NCBI GenBank assembly: GCA_900320605.1
Contig: ONSY01000083.1
Span: forward strand, 1-33,868
From: an uncultured Eubacteriales bacterium
Lineage (GTDB): Bacteria > Bacillota > Clostridia > Oscillospirales > Acutalibacteraceae
Length of the DNA: 33,868 bases
Direction of reading: 5' to 3'
Shown here: positions 32,295 to 33,868 of the stretch, in pieces
How positions within the stretch are numbered: position 1 is the first letter of the stretch
Layout of the letters: every line of letters begins with the position of its first letter
Program-made: the position numbers and the translations under genes
Notes under the pieces: generated by a model
Seen by the model: only the letters and a program-made list of their open reading frames with translations
The model's database searches: none
Told to the model about the DNA's origin: nothing

Positions 32295-33868
32295 ATGGCA
32301 AGAAAGAATAATCCGGCTTCAGAAACGCCTGTTCAGCCGGAACTGAGCACACCGATTCAAATAAAGAAAAAGAAAAAATGGCTTGCCTTTTTGATCATAT
32401 TTGTTTCATTTGCAGTACTTGCTGCCGGAGGATATTTTGCTTTCGAATATTTTACACGGGAAGAGGTCAGTCCGGCACAGATTGCCTACGGAAATATCAC
32501 TATCAGCGGGAAGAATATCAGCGGTCTGACGCACGCTGATGTGGAACAATATCTTCAGAACCGGGAGAAATCACTCGTTGAACCCTATACATATGAACTT
32601 GTATGCGGTGGTTTCAGTGACAAAATCGGCAAGGAAGGTTTTGATTTTTCTTTCAATACCCGTGAGGTTATGAAAAGCCTGAAGGATGCAAAGGACGGTG
32701 ATGTGATCGAGCATAAAATCACCGCCACTATCAACGAAAAATATCTGACTTCAAAGCTGGCTGAAATGGCTTCGCGTGTATATATTGAATCGATAGAGCC
32801 CCAAATCACGGATTTCCGTTTTGAGGATCATCAGTTTGTTGTATCTCAGGAACGTGTAGGCCGCTCGATGAAGATTGTAGCAAGCCGCGAAAAAATACTG
32901 ACAGAGTATAATGGCGAAGAAGAGAATGTTTTTGAATGTGTAACGAACGAAATCAAGCCGAAAATGACACGTGAAGAACTTCTCGCCCATTTGGGACAAA
33001 TCGGCTATGGAACAACAATCTGCACCAATGTGTACGCATCTGAATACAATATGCGACTTGCTATGCAGAAAATGGATCGCACAAGTGTCGGCCCCCACGA
33101 AATCTATTCCTTCCATGAGCATGTTGGAGACAGCACAACTGAAGAGGGCGGCTGGATGAAATCCGGAGCATATCGCGACGGACGGCTTCAGCAGGAATAC
33201 GGCGGAGGAATATGTCAGGCCGCAACAACGCTCTATCAATGTGCAATCCGGTCAAACTTCAAGATTATAGAACGTTGGTGTCATCTGCAGCCTTCGAACT
33301 ATTGTCCGATTCCAGGAACAGACGCTACGGTTGACTATCCCTGGGTCGATGTCAGAGTAGAAAACACTTCGGATTATCCCGTATACATTGAGTCGAAAAT
33401 GGGCGACGACAATGTCCTGATGATGACGATGTACGGCTATATTTCCGAGGAATATGATCATATTGATTTTGACGGCTGGTATACGGGAACAATTCCGAAA
33501 CCGGCAGCAGAATTCGAAGTGGACAATTCTCTCAAGGAAGGCCAGTTTGTGCGTGTCAGATCCGGATATTCCGGTTCTAAAGCCGAGGCAAAACGTTACT
33601 GGTACAACGCAGACGGAGAAATCATTAAATCAGAAGATCTTCCTTCTTCTTATTACAGCGAGGTTTCCCCTCTCTTCCGTGTAGGGCCAAAAACCGATAC
33701 GTCCAAGATTCCGCTTAACAAAGAGTCCGGCACAGTAGCACCCGAAAAGCCGGAGAAACCGGAACCGGAGCCCGAACCGGAACCAGAGCCCGAACCCGAA
33801 CCTGAGCCCGAACCCGAACCTGAACCCGAACCTGAACCGGAACCCGAACCGGAACCCGAACCCGAACC
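32295..33868 (+). CDS. VanW-family cell-wall protein, 3' end outside the window
   Basis: The frame is open from ATG 32295 (GAGGAGG eight bases upstream) to the window end, 524 residues without a stop, so it is partial only because the window ends. A short cytoplasmic N-terminus with KKKKK precedes one membrane segment (about 29-50). A YoaR-like putative peptidoglycan-binding region follows (about 70-215), then the VanW domain (about 237-385) with MRLAMQKMD, YSFHEHVG, EYGGGICQAATTLYQ and PGTDATVDYP. A G5-like segment (about 390-475) leads to a Pro-Glu repeat tail from about 485 on. VanW proteins occur widely in Clostridia; the name comes from vancomycin clusters and does not show resistance. 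It is probably wall-associated; the enzymatic role is unknown. Confidence 0.9.
   Translation, partial: MARKNNPASETPVQPELSTPIQIKKKKKWLAFLIIFVSFAVLAAGGYFAFEYFTREEVSPAQIAYGNITISGKNISGLTHADVEQYLQNREKSLVEPYTYELVCGGFSDKIGKEGFDFSFNTREVMKSLKDAKDGDVIEHKITATINEKYLTSKLAEMASRVYIESIEPQITDFRFEDHQFVVSQERVGRSMKIVASREKILTEYNGEEENVFECVTNEIKPKMTREELLAHLGQIGYGTTICTNVYASEYNMRLAMQKMDRTSVGPHEIYSFHEHVGDSTTEEGGWMKSGAYRDGRLQQEYGGGICQAATTLYQCAIRSNFKIIERWCHLQPSNYCPIPGTDATVDYPWVDVRVENTSDYPVYIESKMGDDNVLMMTMYGYISEEYDHIDFDGWYTGTIPKPAAEFEVDNSLKEGQFVRVRSGYSGSKAEAKRYWYNADGEIIKSEDLPSSYYSEVSPLFRVGPKTDTSKIPLNKESGTVAPEKPEKPEPEPEPEPEPEPEPEPEPEPEPEPEPEPEPEPEPE
33753..33868 (+). repeat. 6-bp (Pro-Glu) tandem repeat at the end of the VanW gene
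   Basis: About 19 units of the form GAACCC, GAACCT, GAACCG or GAGCCC encode an unbroken Pro-Glu tail up to the window edge. The synonymous third positions vary, so the array is not a fresh perfect expansion. Its full length cannot be seen. Confidence 0.9.

Noticed and set aside
32295..33868. Reading the VanW-family gene as a vancomycin resistance determinant.
   Set aside because: VanW homologues are widespread in Clostridia without resistance, and no vanHAX or vanRS genes are nearby.

Overview
The window reads as chromosomal core DNA of a low-to-mid GC Bacillota, most likely an anaerobic, spore-forming member of Clostridia. The grounds are: a yicC-remA-gmk-rpoZ-priA-def-fmt-rsmB-rlmN-stp-prkC-rsgA cluster in Firmicutes order; a GerW/YtfJ sporulation-type gene behind scpAB; a DUF4364 protein; a PASTA-domain kinase; and a VanW-family wall protein. 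Most genes have strong GGAGG-type ribosome binding sites and sigma-A type promoters. I see no tRNA, rRNA, CRISPR array, insertion sequence or prophage. Species-level identity cannot be read from the sequence.

Layout, left to right. (1) 1-1971, minus strand: an NhaC-family antiporter behind a complete lysine riboswitch and an intrinsic terminator, so lysine is the likely substrate. Its N-terminus carries a DnaJ-type cysteine-rich insert. (2) 2174-14404, minus: a 12-gene operon for RNA and nucleotide housekeeping (yicC, remA, gmk, rpoZ), replication restart (priA), formylation and deformylation of Met (fmt, def), rRNA methylation (rsmB, rlmN), Ser/Thr phosphorylation signalling (stp, prkC) and ribosome maturation (rsgA). 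The rlmN stop codon is missing, so rlmN and stp form one frame. coaBC, which sits between rpoZ and priA in Bacillus subtilis, is absent here. (3) 14456-16022, minus: an RluB-type pseudouridine synthase and a TRIC/UPF0126 membrane protein. (4) 16046-19346, minus: site-2 protease, scpA, scpB, DUF2953, gerW. (5) 19400-19707, plus: rpmB (L28) with its own promoter and terminator. (6) 19737-24185, minus: yceD, rpmF (L32), a PDZ/radical-SAM DUF512 protein, der, plsY, from a near-consensus promoter. (7) 24215-28315, minus: typA, pgeF and a WG-repeat lipoprotein. (8) 28506-33868: DUF4364 (+), an SPFH membrane protein (-), a cyclophilin lipoprotein (+), a DUF4380-like protein (-) and a VanW-family protein (+) cut by the window end.

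The genes link translation and ribosome assembly (def, fmt, rsmB, rlmN, rsgA, der, typA, L28, L32, yceD, rluB) with chromosome maintenance (priA, scpAB) and cell-envelope sensing (prkC/stp, vanW, plsY). PrkC and the VanW protein both end in long Pro-Glu tails encoded by short in-frame tandem repeats, which suggests wall-spanning extensions. The points most worth a second look are the riboswitch-controlled antiporter with its cysteine motifs, the rlmN-stp fusion and the repeat-encoded tails. I did not find a clearly new multi-gene system; most of the window is conserved core genome.
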